A stretch of 64,000 nt of DNA from Viscum album (GCA_963277665.1 OY728165.1:1761454772-1761518771); one strand, 5' to 3'. Positions 23,105 through 35,908 are shown, counted from the stretch's first letter. Program-made: numbers and translations. The notes: generated by a model not told the origin, from the sequence alone.

Positions 23105-26100
23105 TCTTAAAATAAAGATTTATTATTTTTTCTTATCAAATATTTAGAACATTATGGGCTCAAAATCAATTTTAGTGATTTAAAATTTAACACTGTTTTA
23201 ATTTATCATATAAATATCTTCATATAAATTTAATTTCATCGATATCTTAAGATGAACGCAAGACAAATTCATATAAAACCATTGAATTATATGAAATTAT
23301 AACATAGACCATAAATTGAATGAATGGATATGATTTTTTTTTTATAATAATGGTTTTTAAAAGTTTTAGATGATGAAATTATACTGATAAATATGTTCTA
23401 AATTTACATAATAGTCATTATATGATTTAAAAATATATTTTCCGCTAAAATATAGTTTATTTGTTATGGTGATAAAGTATTGTAATTTATTTCATGTAAT
23501 TTTAATTACAAAATAAAGTTTAGTTTAAAAATTAACATTTCAAAAATATATTAATGTGGATTTTTTTGTATTTATGGAATATATAATTTTATTTAATAAT
23601 GATTTTTTTAAATATTCTTTTTGTCAATGAAATTTTAAAACACCTAAAATATTTTTAAATCATATTCAAATTAAATTTTTTAATTTATATTAATAATAAA
23701 TAAATTAAATTAAATTAAAATAATTTTATATTGTGTTATCATATAAAAACATTTAGAAATAATTTTTTTGTATTCTATTTTTCATCTAGGTTTATATTTT
23801 TTAATGTGAAAATAAATTCTACCAATAATACGGTTCATATTTCTTTTAAACTAATAGAATTTTTCAGTCATAATTTAAATACATTATAATAAGGAAATTT
23901 TACTTTTTTCGTGATGTATTTTAGAAATATCAATAATATGTTACCACTGTTAATGTGAAAAGATGTTTTCCAGTAGTAAAGTCATGAGACAATTATCTAT
24001 TTTCGAATTGATATTTTATATATCCAATTGAATAGATTGATTTAAAACTCATCTTATCCCCCCTTTGAACCTTTACTGATTTTGAAGAATATGGATTGAG
24101 AACGACTTTTATAAATTAATCATTCAAAAATTTCAAATTGTGTCCTCTCCCCCACATTAAAAGAACATCTCTACATTATCTTCATTACAATACCTTGATA
24201 TATATATCATAGAATTGAAAATTCTGATTATCATATAAAATTAACCATGCATACATAGTGGATTTTTTCTTCATTATATATCTTTCAAAGATTCAATGAT
24301 AAAGAAACGATAGTAGGGATATAGAATAATAGGTAATCACCATAACCGGAATATTTAAATTTATTTCCTTTCAAACTCCTAAATATATATGATAATCAAA
24401 ATAAATAAATAACGTTAGTATAAAAATCCAATTTAAATTTTATTATTATTATATGACAACTAATATATAGTCTTCATTATGTCAAATCGGTAGTGAATAA
24501 AATACTCATGAATAGTTGTGCTCTCCCGCCCTCATGAATTAATAGATCTCGAATTACCTCAATGTATTTTATTATTGGGTTTATTGATCTGCTTAATGTT
24601 TATGTTTGATATTTTTTTACGAAATTATTCTTCTTTATTTATAATTTTATATCTGAATTATTTCCTTCTATTAATTTGGAAAATAATAATGTCACTCATG
24701 CATACCTATGAAATACCACATCCACAAAGTGATATTCCCAATTTTCAATTAAAATTTACCTATATGGTAATGTGAATATATTTAATTCATACATTTTAAA
24801 TATAGTTTTTATAATTATTTTATACATTTTAATTTTTATATTCATTTCAATACTTCCATCAATTGAATATTTAAAAGATCATTCATGTGTATTTATGACA
24901 TACATTCTCCATGAATTTCGTATTTCAACTTCATATATATACCATTTATGTATATATTTATATATATATAATATATGATATTTATATCATCATTTATATT
25001 ATCGATATGTTTGAACTGTTATCATTATTTAAATACTTGAAGTACTGAAATGAAATTATAATGAAAAAGGATACAATTAACACAAGGAAGTGATGATTCT
25101 AGTAAGGAATTATTATTAATTTTTATTTGAAATTTGATAAGTGGATCATATATTTTATTATATGAATGAAATTTATTTATTTTTATAAAAGTCTAATAAA
25201 ATTTAATATTTTTTACATGATATTAGATAACTTTCAAAAAATCCATCTTTAGGTAAGATATTTCTTCCTTACATTTATATCTATGAGACACATACCATAT
25301 TAATAAATTTTTTATATTTTTTATATACTAAACATTAATTTATTATATGGTGAATAAAATGAAATTTTATGGATGTAAATATTAATACTGGGTTCTATTA
25401 TTCATTGAACAAATGATTCAAAAGTGATGAAATATGTTAGATATTTATGTATATATCTCATTGCATATCAGGCTTGTTTATGATTATATACCTAAAGTTG
25501 ATATTTTATGATATATATATAAAAACCCTTATAAATATTCATTTAATAGGTTTATTTATATATATTTCATGATTTATTATACTTTTTCCCACTTCATAAA
25601 CTCAATAATAGACAATTATTTGTTAGAGAAACTGAATTTATTTCACTATATGGAAGGAAATTAATTTTAGTCCATATTTTTCAATTCTAAAATTAATTTC
25701 AACAATTTTTTAATATTATCTCATTAACATTATATTTTATTTTTTCTCATGAATAAAAATTAAATTAAATATTTAAAGGGAATCATAGAATTTTATCTGA
25801 ATGATTTAATAATTATTTTTTACTGAAGATGTTATAAAAATATTTTTATTAGCATATAAAAAATTTAAGTAATTTCATATCTCCTGAACTTTCCATGATT
25901 TAATTATTATATTATGATTTGTTATATTTTTGTAAACAAAATTCTTCTTAATACATAGGATTTTTTTAGATGTTAAAATTTTTATTCCAATGGTAGAATG
26001 ATATTTTACACATTAAGTGACACATTAATCATTTTGTGGAACTTTTTATCAATGATAAAATCCTTGATTTTATATATTATTTATCACAGATGTGATGCAA

Positions 26101-27002
26101 GGATACTATCACCATTATTTCATTAGATGTATTTTGATGATTTATATTTGGTTATTTTTCTATGAAATCCATTCCATTCCCATGGGATAATTATTTAATG
26201 ATAAAATAATTATGAAACATGGTTCCATTAAAATGTTTGTGACAAAATAATATGATTACTACTTTGTAATCTTCATCAAAATTAGTCTATGAAATTCATT
26301 GTTTTATTTCTGGGTATGTTACTCTATATCCATTGAATTTACTAGTAATGATGGACATCTTAACAGTTTATAAGTACTAGAATGGGAATTATCCATGTTC
26401 ATTGTGGGATTTATTCCATTGTTATAGTTTTTTGGGTAAACTATGCCGAATTATATAATGTAATGGGGAGTAAACCTATTATATTAGGAATGTATTGATA
26501 GTGACCATTGAATATAGAATTTATTTTATATTATAATTTTTAGAAACAAAACATATGTGTTATTCTAACGTATGGCCCCATGTCTCATGTAATTTTATTT
26601 CTTTATTATTAATTTCCTGTGAATTTCCAAAACAAATTCCATGAGCCAATATTACGATTATTTATATGAAGGGTGTGTGTTTCAAATTTTAATGTCACAA
26701 TCTATTACTTTATAATATTGTTATGTTAATATGATCTTTGATATCTTACTTTTTTTACACATACAAAACATATGAAATAATCTACAGTAATAGATCATTT
26801 TCCAATGTTATTAATAATGGTTTTAAATACTATATGTATACAAAGGGAGATTTTTAGGATGAACTTAGATGAGATGGTGTAGATCTCTTATGGCCATGTT
26901 ATGGATGTATCCACCTTTTCAAACACAAAAAACTATATAATTTATGTCATCAATGATAATTTTATGTATTTAATATTTTTCTTATAAGATATTGTATCTA
27001 TA
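23105..27002 (+). repeat. E3 3' LTR
   Basis: This aligns with 14798-18433 at many ordered points: the TATA region (gtgtcctctcccccacatta at about 24138), hairpin motifs at about 24520, 24705 and 24915 (acattctccatgaatttcg), a tggggagtaaacc block at 26465, tttcaaattttaatgtcac (about 26672) and an end at TTGTATCTATA. An ORF at 24518-24775 lies across the motifs and is not considered a gene. Similarity is about 60-65% by eye. Confidence 0.72.
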
Positions 27003-28450
27003 TATATATAAATTATGTTCTCCATATGTGGACATCTTTATGTGAATAGAGAGTATATATAATTTTTTAAATTTACAATCGATATAACTATAAATATAAT
27101 GATGCATTATATATCTAGAAAAATAATTTTTAAAACATCATTATTTTTCTTCCATGATTCATGAAAATAAATAAGGTGCTAAAAATAGTATCATATTCAA
27201 TAAATGTTATTTTATTTTCACTAAAATTTGTTAGTATTTGTGACACATTAGATGGTTAATATGATTATTATTTTACATTATTATCATTTGTAGTTACATG
27301 TTTTATATTAAAATTTTTTTTACTGGAGACTTAAACATGAGGTAATATTCCACGATTTACTCTAATATCATGTCTATTGGTTTTTTGAGACATATAATGT
27401 ATGCTAGGATATATTCTATGATTTATTTTTTTTTTGATAAAATTAGTAAAATGAAAATTCTAGGATATGATATATATGATGTCCCATGGATGTCATGAAC
27501 CTATTTTTTTATGATGATTTCAATGAAATATTTTATGAGATATATTTATAGAATAAAAAATTTAGGCATATTGAGATTCCATTGATTTGGGTAATAAATA
27601 CATATTACTCTAAGAAATATATTCACGAGTATTTTTGTGAATATATATAAGAATGATATAAAATAATATTCAAATTTTTCTTTCTTTATTTTTGGATGTT
27701 CTAAATGTGAAGAATGTTTAGAAAAAGATCTAATATTATATTATATTAAAATTAATTTGTTCCAAATAATTTTTTATGGAACTACAAGTGGATGTAAATA
27801 TTTCTAATAGAGTGTTAATGAAGATTATCAATATAAGAATAATAATACACAACCCAAGAAACAATCCATAACATCAAGGATTAAGACATTTTATAGACAC
27901 GAAAAAATATTGTTATACAGAAAGAGACTAAATGATATTGAGGTAACAAATCATATTTATGTAACTATGTTAGGAGTATTGAAATACACTGTCTAGGATG
28001 GAAACTGAAACCACGTTGTTGATCAAATTCATGATAAAATTGAAAATATTTATTTTCTGTATAGACTAAAAATAGCAGTAAATTTATTTCAGTATATCAG
28101 GTTTCATTTAGGATAGTGGGACCATGTTGATACCCGTTCCATTAATTCATAGGAAAAAAGTATAATCTTTTTTACAAATTGTATAATTACCCATGTAAAA
28201 TTAATGAATAGTTATCCACAAGGTGGAAAACATCATCAATAAATCCAAGTGTTTTCATTTTACTATTTTACAATTATATATTATCATTCATAATAACTAA
28301 TGGAGAAACACATAGAGAGCGGTATAAATATCTTGTCCCTGAAAAAGTGATGTGGTGAAAAATAAATAAAATTTACAGTTAATCTAAAATTATACCAACA
28401 CAGATTCACCCTTTAGTATTGGAAACAACCCTTTTTCTTAATATCAATAC
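27003..28450 (-). pseudogene. E6 piece 2: copia reverse transcriptase remnant
   Basis: This is minus-strand copia RT interrupted by E2 on its right. I read DKIFIPLSMCFSIS (28336-28295, the DETFAPVARxxxIR block), KTLGFIDD (about 28235, the K-T/S-AFLNGDL block), FYHEFDQQRGFSFHP (28045-27992, the WY-x-x-FD...GF block), a possible YVDD site that is unclear (candidates near 27955 and 27825), and EYIS then SNMYLLPK (about 27600, the GIFISQSKYVxDLL block). Stops are frequent. The first 600 bases (27003-27600) show no motif. The position just left of the exact E2 target duplication shows that E2 split this gene. Confidence 0.65.
28446..28450. repeat. E2 target-site duplication, left copy (AATAC)
   Basis: AATAC directly precedes TGTAACATCC. 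The same AATAC follows the right LTR at 38153-38157. A perfect 5 bp duplication is the mark of gypsy-type integration and confirms the E2 ends. Confidence 0.92.
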
Positions 28451-29966
28451 TGTAACATCCCAAGTTAGTAAAAAATAAAATATTTTCATATATATGTCTA
28501 TTTATAAATTATATTGTGTTTTAGAGGATTAAAATGAGAATCAACCCAATCTTAAGCATAGAATACTCTAATATGTTCAAAAGATTTTTTACCTCCTTTT
28601 GATGAAGAACCCTTTTTAAATATACTTTTTGAAAATTTTATATGTTATATATATCAAAATAAAATCCTTATATTGAATAAAGACATAAAAATTTACTTTG
28701 TGTAAATTGTTTTTATTTTTCTGATAATGTTCATTTTTTAGTGAATAGTTATAATGATGTATTTTAATCCAAAACCTCCTTTTAATCGAATTTATTTATA
28801 TGGAATGATTATATTGTTAATTTTTTTTTAAAAATTTTAATTAAAATATATTTTTACCATTTAATACAATGGTGATCATTTGAATTAATTTTACTTTGAA
28901 ATTGGATGTAAAGGAGTGGCAATCTTTTGATAGATATTTTTTCATAAAAACACGCTATTTATTTTGAAAGCGGGAATTAATTATAAAATTAAATAATGAA
29001 ACCTATTTGTTTTAAATTTTGTAAAATGGGAATCATTTTTGAATTTTCAATATCAAATTTACTGAGGATAAAATTTTCGGTATTTTTTTGAAAGATGTTC
29101 ATTTTTAATGAATAGTGAAAATACTGCAATTTATATCAAAAGTGCTTTTTCGTCTAATTTATTTATATATTAAGACTGTAAATTTAATTAGTTTTAAAGT
29201 GTACTTGAATTATGTTATTCTCACTTAATACTATTTTGTTCATGGGAAGTGATATCACTTTCAAATTGGATGTAAAAACGAGTCAATGTTTCGATAAATT
29301 TTACTTCTTAAAACCCGTCTTTGGTTTTGACAATGAGAATTATTTTTAAATTAATAACATCAATTTATGTGTTGGGAATTTTGTAAAATGTATTCCATAT
29401 TTGGAATAAGAAGGTCCAAATTATTTAATTAAGAATCCTTTGTTTTTGACAAGATGAATAGTAATTAGAGAAATTATTTTTTATTACATTGATTAATTAG
29501 TAAATCGGGTAAAAAGATGTAAACAAAATTAGGTTATAATATTATAAAATTACCCTTCCAGGAGTCTTAATGCTACTTGTTGAGTCATGTCCGACCATGT
29601 GATGCCTTGTTATTACTTTGGGACCCCATGTAATCACTTTTGTGTGATATTGACCTTTTAACATATTTTTTTAATGAAAGAAAAATATAATAAAAGTATG
29701 TAATACCTTAGTAAAAAAATTAATTTTGTTTATATAATTGATTAATTTGACTATAAATAGTTATTTCAAAGCTAAATATATTTCCTACATCAGGATATTT
29801 TATTTAGATTTTTTTGACAATAAATAAATAAATTTATTTATGACACAATGATGATGCAATTATTACATCATTCATGCAATATATTATTTTGAAACCATTA
29901 TAATATGAAAAAAATTAATAAAAAATTAATATTTCATGAAATTCCAAGAGTTCCCCTCATCCCTCT

Positions 29967-29973
29967 TATAAAA
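29967..29973 (+). promoter_or_regulatory. E2 5' LTR TATA box
   Basis: CCCTCTTATAAAAGCCCCCC is a perfect TATA in a C-rich context, conserved in the other LTR (35909-35915) and in E1. Transcription should start near 30000. Confidence 0.82.
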
Positions 29974-30013
29974 GCCCCCCACCTCTACCACCTTACCCAC
30001 ACCTCTCAAGCCC

Positions 30014-30211
30014 ATGGCTTGTCCAACCTCTACTCATAGTATTACTCCACATTCCTATCTTACTCCTAGAATCCAAACTTTGGGTAGAAGTCTTTCCAAT
30101 GAATCAATTGGCTCAAATCAAAAAGATTTACCCGATTTAGAGGAATATAAAGAAATGAACAAGACATGTCAGACTCGAGGTATGGGATCATACCTCTCTT
30201 TTTCTTCTTAA
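30014..30211 (+). CDS. Small leader ORF in E2 5' LTR (unknown product)
   Basis: The ATG (MACPTSTHS...) is the first after the TATA box, about 45 bases downstream. The frame is 65 codons long. The same frame is open in the 3' LTR (35956-36201) despite about 20% divergence, and both share DLEEY and TRG-GSYLS. A splice-donor-like GAG|GTATGG falls inside the TRG codons. If spliced to the acceptor at 31963, the frame would end after only five more codons in both LTRs (GQ-K-T, stop). It could be a regulatory uORF or chance. I know no family for it. Confidence 0.35.
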   Translation: MACPTSTHSITPHSYLTPRIQTLGRSLSNESIGSNQKDLPDLEEYKEMNKTCQTRGMGSYLSFSS

Positions 30212-31963
30212 GTACTGTCTTTTATGTCATTTATTTTAAGCCCGTATTTCTTATGTTAGGGGATGTTGTTTTATATTATTCTTACTATAATTTTTATGTT
30301 CTTATTATGAGATACCCTGTTTGATCTCATAAATCCATTTTTGGAAGTTTTATGTGGTGTCCTTAGTCTTCCTAATTTTCGTAAGGGATTTCTTATCTCA
30401 CTTTAAATTTGGTGATATTTTCAATTGGTTTCAACTTATTTATGGAATGTGGTTTATTTTGTAATAACAATTGATATATATTATCATGATTGTATTTATA
30501 TTCTTGGTGTTCTATAATTAATTTGGTGGTTATTATCTTTTGGTCATATAACTCGATTGATTACATCAATGTAAGGGGTTTTTATCTCACTTTTTATTCC
30601 CATGAGATTCAAGATACATTTTTCAATATTTCCTTTTGTGTGGTGTATGTACTTCCCATAATTGTATTTTTTGGGTAAATATTGATTAATTTATTGGTAT
30701 TTACATCTTCATTGTATAATCCTTCTTTAATGGGGTGTAGGTTTCTAAAGTTACACAAATCGTTAGGAGAACAATTCACCGACCACTTTTAAAAGGACTT
30801 CTTTTTGTTAGGTCATTTAATTTTCAACTTACTAGGTTTAGATATGTTCTTATATATCCTTATTGTTGTAAATTCTATGTCCAAGTGATGATATACCCTT
30901 TTTGTCTCTCATAAACACATTTTAGGAATTTTAAAGTGACGTCGTTCAGGCTGTCGAATTTCTGTAAGGGAGCTTTTACCCCAATTTAAATTCTTTGGGT
31001 TAAACATCTACATCTTCATTTTGTCGTACTGTGAATATGTGTGGATGACCTATGATTGTTTTACACATAATATCAACTTATATTGGGTGTATTTATAATT
31101 TTCACACATAATTATGTAATTGATTTATCCTTAATCTAAGGATACCGTCATTGTAAGGGACTTCGTCTCAATCTCCTTTCGTTGAGGCATATTTCAATTA
31201 ATATACAAAATTCTTTTATAATATGTATAATAAACCCTTTTGACTTTTAATTTCATTCAAATGGATATTTTTTACACGAAGTGTTTTACTAAATTACTAA
31301 AGGAATTATTTTGTCTTACGTATGCGGCGACAATGACTTCTCCACCGCCATGACCATTATCTGAGTTTCAACTTCAACTACAAGCCATAACCTTTTTTAA
31401 ATGAAAAATAAATACAATTTTTTATATTATTTTGGTTATTAAAATGGGTTTGATAATGTTTTTATTATATCAATGTGTTATATTGGTATCCTGTGATTGA
31501 AATGTGTAAACGTTATTTCCTTTATGCATGTGTTATTTGATAAGATTATGTTATCGTCCATGGGGATTGTTTATGAAGACGGGTGGATCTGTGATAAACT
31601 AAGGACATGTGAGCCCGAGATAGCTCTCCAATGCATTGGGTAATGCGAAATAGTAAAACACTAAGGTTTATCCAAAGAGATATAGGGAATATACTGTGAT
31701 GGGTATTCAAATGTTACCATGAGGGTTGCTCCCTACGTTAGAATGATATGAATGCCTCACGTTACCTTTAGGACTTATGATTTTTATGAGTAATTCATAA
31801 ATATTATGATTTAATGAGGTATGTTAAATAAAATATATTTGATGAGTAAAGTATGATTTCATTGACTCATATGTATATATGGACTAAAGTTTTCTTTTCG
31901 TGTTTTTATATCCCTTATTGAGATTTTTATGCTCATCCCATTTTTTTGAAATGTTTTTCACAG
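30180..31963 (+). other. Putative LTR intron of E2, 5' copy
   Basis: The donor is ACTCGAG|GTATGG and the acceptor is TGTTTTTCACAG|GTCAAAG. The 3' LTR has ACTCGAG|GTAAGG and TTTTTTTCACAG|GTCAAGG, so the canonical bases are kept in both. Predicted lengths are 1784 and 1780 bp. The acceptor lies 252 bases before the LTR end. E1 has the same arrangement. Confidence 0.55.
30309..31340 (+). repeat. ~190-bp-spaced repeats in E2 LTR
   Basis: A motif around gtaaggg-(a/t)t-tatctcac recurs at about 30383, 30571, 30965 and 31156, roughly 190 bp or twice that apart. Two longer blocks are clearly duplicated 580 bp apart (about 3 x 193): gagataccctgtttgatctc at 30309 and gatataccctttttgtctc at 30889, each followed by the same 60-70 bases. 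The 3' LTR repeats the pattern (36246 and 36827). A GC-richer stretch at about 31316-31360 may correspond to the E1 hairpin motif. Confidence 0.7.
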
Positions 31964-32215
31964 GTCAAAGGAAATATACATGAAGTGATGATAGTATCAA
32001 GGAAGTGTCAAGAAAGAATCTATGTTTTAATTTAAATATGTTTCCTTTGATGGAAAAAAATTAATATTGTCTTTATTGTATCCACCTTGTTTAATTGTGG
32101 AATGTAAAGCATGATTTATGATCTAATTCTCTAAAAATCTAAACCTGAAAAGATCCTCAATGGGTATTATTGAAGTAATTCAAGAATAAGTAATGTTTAA
32201 GTCTGGTTCCTTATA

Positions 32216-32229
32216 GTTGGTATAAAATG
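32216..32229 (+). other. E2 primer binding site (eroded)
   Basis: GTTGGTATAAAATG follows the LTR end TTATA. E1 has GTTGGTATCAGAGG in the same place. The first eight bases match tRNA-Met complementarity and the rest has mutated. Confidence 0.7.
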
Positions 32230-32439
32230 TTGGTTTAGATAACTTTAGACGGTAGGGTATTCTTTATGCATAAGTGGCATTACCATAATGGTTAGTATTC
32301 TAGAAAGAGTCATAGTTTTAGATAATGTGATTTATATTAAGATAACATGAATAATTATATCTTAGTATTTACCATCCTCATAATATATTATATGATGATT
32401 ATAATGTTACACTAACACTAAACTTTATGGTTTTAGTAA

Positions 32440-32700
32440 ATGACTAGATCTAGTAGGCACCAAAGTAAAAATGGATATGAAGAAAACAGTAACAGTTTTC
32501 TGAACGAACAAAGGAATGATATGTGAGCAGCAATGAGAACTATTGTGGTTATTCTAAACCAACTATAAAGATTCATTATTAACCACTTGATCCTTCGTGA
32601 GTTCTCTAGTGCATCATGTACAAGAGAACCAACTCAATGTGGAAGTTCAGGAAATAATTATAAAGGTAACAATTAGGGTTTATATGATCCTCACATTTGA
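32440..32700 (+). pseudogene. E2 gag, N-terminal remnant
   Basis: An ATG at 32440 (MTRSSRHQSKNG), about 225 bases after the primer site, matches the E1 arrangement, where gag starts MARTRRN about 250 bases after its primer site. About 28 codons are open, then stops at TGA, TAA and TAG codons interrupt the same frame (AAMRTIVVILNQL, LILREFSS). The capsid and zinc-knuckle parts present in E1 are missing, so about 1 kb of gag seems to have been lost. Assignment rests on position and the basic N-terminus. Confidence 0.5.
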
Positions 32701-32833
32701 GTTAATTATGGGTAACTATATGTTTTGATGGAAAATGAAAGGCATGGAATATAATTTATGATAAATTATGTTATGGTTATTTTTTAATATTTCATTTCTT
32801 TTTGGGGAATATTTTAAGAATAATATAGTTTTG

Positions 32834-32951
32834 CAAAAAGGACAACACACATACCGTTTGACAACCCGTCGCGTCAGGTGAAGCTACTGGAATCGAACCC
32901 AAAACAATAGTGAGAATGGGATTTTTCGCCTACCACTAGACTACATGAAGC
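32834..32951 (-). mobile_element. SINE-2: tRNA-derived SINE, antisense inside E2
   Basis: The minus strand reads CTAGTGGTAGGCG (A box), GGGTTCGATTCC (B box, plus positions about 32890-32901), CACCTGACGCGACGGG and a T-rich end TTGTCCTTTTT. It aligns with SINE-1 (1871-1988) over its full length. It is antisense to its host element, as SINE-1 is. Confidence 0.72.
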
Positions 32952-33894
32952 TTGTGGTTATTAAGAGTATTTATTTTTAGTTATATGATCTTATGAATTA
33001 GGAATAATTTTATTTTTTTATCTATGGAAATTATTAACTTATCATGGAGGATATGTGATCAGGTTAATTACTTTTTAGTATATGACTTTAATAGTAACTG
33101 GTTTTATTTGGAGATAAATGTTAAGATTTACCTTGGAAGACTATGTGATTGTATCTTTCAGAGACTTGGTTTTCAATATTAGTTTGTAGTAATTTTAAAA
33201 ATTTTATGGAAAGTTATTTATTGAATGGTATTTGATGAACTTTGGTTTTTATTGGAAAATTTTTGGATATTAAGAGTAGTTTTTATTTTTTGTAAAAGAT
33301 TAACATTTTTTGGGGATTATCTCATATTGTAAAAACAATTATTGTTTTGGTTAAGGTCTAAATACATGGGAAATATATAGTAATCGTTTTTGGATTGGGT
33401 GATTTTCTAGAAGTTGATTATAGCGCTCTTAATGAGAACAAGTTATCCTAAATACTCATCTTTTGCAGAAATTATGAGTTTGTGTTAGAAATCTAGAAAG
33501 AGATGAAAGAATACATGAAAAGTAATTATGTTTACTTGTGTTTTAGTTAATCCAATAAATAAAATACTCAATGAAATGTTACATAAAACAAAAAGTTTTC
33601 CTATTAACGTTTCTTGCTGGGGAATCAAATTATGTTTAACCCATCACAAGATTTTGATTTTCTAGTGGTAAATGTTCCCCTAGACATGTTTTCTATCACT
33701 CTCCATCAGAACATGTCGGTATTTTTTCTCCTCCAAAACCACTTTTTCATGTAATCCTAATTTCTATTATCTCGGGTGACCTTTGTACTTCTCTTTATTT
33801 CTTTTAAAGTGATAGTTTTATTGACTCATTTTTTGATGTGGGGTTTCAATGATGTTTCCGAGCACAATATTAAAATTATGAGGACACAATTCCT
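32952..33894 (+). other. E2 interior 3' part, non-coding
   Basis: No ORF or pol motif was found. The stretch from about 33535 to 33720 resembles the E1 interior at about 1411-1620 (minus), including the CACTCTCCATCAGAACATG block. The rest is not assignable. Confidence 0.6.
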
Positions 33895-33909
33895 AAAAGT
33901 GGGGAGGTA
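33895..33909 (+). other. E2 polypurine tract
   Basis: AAAAGTGGGGAGGTA directly precedes the 3' LTR start TGTAACATCCC. It is very similar to the tract of E5. Confidence 0.88.
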
Positions 33910-35344
33910 TGTAACATCCCTAGAAGTTAGAGAATAATATATTCTCATATCAATGTCTATTTATGTATTAGATAGTGTTTTAGAGGCTTAAAATTAGAAT
34001 AAATCAAATCTTAAACATAAAATATTCTAATATTTTCAAAAGATTGTTATACCGCCTTTTGATGGTGAAACCATTTTAAATATACTATTCTAACAATTTG
34101 ATATGTTATATTTGACAAAATAAAATACTTATTTAGAATAAAGACATAAAAATTTACTTTTTTTAAATTTTTTTTATTTATATGATAATGTTCATTTTTA
34201 CTGAATAGTGAAAAAAGGTGTATTTTTATTCAACATATCTTTTTAATCTAATTTATTTATATGGTTAGATTATCTTTTTTATTGGTTTCAAAGATTAATT
34301 AAAATATATTTTTACCATTTAAGCAAATGGTGGTAATTGTAATTAATTTCACTTTGAAATTGGTCATAAACAAGTGTCAATCTGTTGATAGATATTATTC
34401 CATAAAAATATGTAATTTGTTTTGACATCGAGAATTAATTATAAAATATATTATTCCAGCCTCTATGTTATTAATTTGGTAAAATGGAAATCATTTTTGA
34501 GTTTGGAATATCAGATTTACTTTGGATAAATTTTTGGTTATTTTTCTGGCAAATGTTCATTATTAAGGAATAGTGAAAAATACTGAATTTTACTTGAAAA
34601 CGGTTTTTCTTCTAATTTATTTATATATATAGACTATCAATTTAGTTGGTTTTAAAGTGTTATTGAATTATTTTTTATAACTTACTACAATTTTGTTCAT
34701 TTTAAGTGATTTAACTATCAAATTGGAAGTAAAAAACGAGTCAATCTTTTGATAAATTTTACTTCTTAAAAACTCGGTTTTGGTTTTGATAATGGGAATT
34801 ATTTTTAAATTAATTTCTGTAATTTATCTGTTTGGAATTTGGTAAAATTAATTCCATATTTGGGATTATAAATTCCAAATTATGTAATTAATACTCTTTT
34901 GTTTTTGACATGATGAATAGTAATTACATTAATTATTTTTAATTATAGTGATTATTTATTAAATAATGTAAAAAGGGGTTAACAAAATAATGTAATAATA
35001 ATATTAAATTACCCACCCATGCGACATAATTCAATCTTTTGAGTCATGTAAAACCATGTTATTCTTTTTTCCAACTTTGGGACCCCATGGAATCACTTTT
35101 GTGTGATAGTGACCTTTTATCATATTATTTTCAATGAAAGGGAAATATAATAAAAGTATGTAATACCTAAGTAAATAAATTTTAGTTTTTTTTAATATAA
35201 ATGATAAATTTGACTATAAATATTAATTTAAAATATAAATAGATTTCCTACATCATTTTATTTTATTTATAATTTTTAAAAATTATATAAATAAATTTAT
35301 TTATGACACAATGATGATGCAGTTATTACGTCAGTTATGAAATA

Positions 35345-35825
35345 TTTAAATTTATGATATTATAAATGTTAAAATAATTATGTTTTGAAGCTTTGGATGA
35401 TATCCACGAATTTTACTGATACTTAAGACTTGTAAAATATATGTTAATTATTTTATTTTTAAGGAATAAAGCATTTATGCCTTTATCAGATGTCAACTAC
35501 CAAATAGTGATGAAATTGGAATAAGAGATTTTTTAAAGCAAATTTTAATTTTTTAAATGATATAAAAGTCCAAAAAAAATAATATTCATCCTAATGACAC
35601 ATAATATATCACATATATCATTACTGATACAATTATGGTACTATTAGTATTTTAAATTAATTATTATGACCTTATATTTTGAAAATAGTAAAATATTTTG
35701 TAAGAATTATTAATTTTACCTATGGTTAATATGAAAATATAATGTGAATTCTATGACCTCCACTTGTCTAAATCCTATTGTATGAGTTGATTTATACACC
35801 TTATCCTCTTATCCTAGAAATATAT
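35345..35825 (+). repeat. ~480 bp present only in the 3' LTR of E2
   Basis: After acacaatgatgatgca(g)ttattac the 3' LTR continues for about 480 bases with no counterpart in the 5' LTR, where the match resumes at tattttgaaaccattataat (about 29880). It is AT-rich with no ORF. It could be an insertion here or a deletion there. No clear short duplication flanks it by eye. Confidence 0.65.
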
Positions 35826-35908
35826 CATTTTGGAACAATTCTAATTTGAAAATAATTTTATAATAAATTAATATTTCTTGAGTTTCCAAGAGTGCCCCTC
35901 CTCCCTCT

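Larger units (their letters stand above)
14798..27002 (+). mobile_element. E3: old full-length Ty3/gypsy (Tekay-like) element inserted in E6
   Basis: This plus-strand element has LTRs at 14798-18433 and 23105-27002, a primer site at 18434 and RT, RNase H and integrase in gypsy order. The LTRs are only about 60-65% similar by eye but share landmarks in the same order: TATA region, three hairpin motifs, a tggggagt-aacct block at 17877 and 26464, and the end. The flanks on both sides are TATATA (14792-14797 and 27003-27010), a possible but low-complexity target duplication. It separates the copia RT and RNase H of E6. Every coding domain carries stops. Confidence 0.82.
28451..32215 (+). repeat. 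E2 5' LTR (3765 bp)
   Basis: It is collinear with 33910-38152. It carries a TATA box (29967), a small ORF (30014-30211), donor and acceptor sites (30180 and 31963), repeats of about 190 bp (about 30309-31340), the shared tccaatgcattgggtaatg (about 31628) and an end TTATA where E1 has TACA. It is about 480 bp shorter than the 3' copy because of one indel near position 29880. Confidence 0.93.

Noticed and set aside
24518..24978. Two adjacent plus frames (85 and 68 codons) as small membrane proteins
   Set aside because: Hydrophobic residues come from T-rich DNA, and the stretch aligns with the hairpin-motif part of the E3 LTR.
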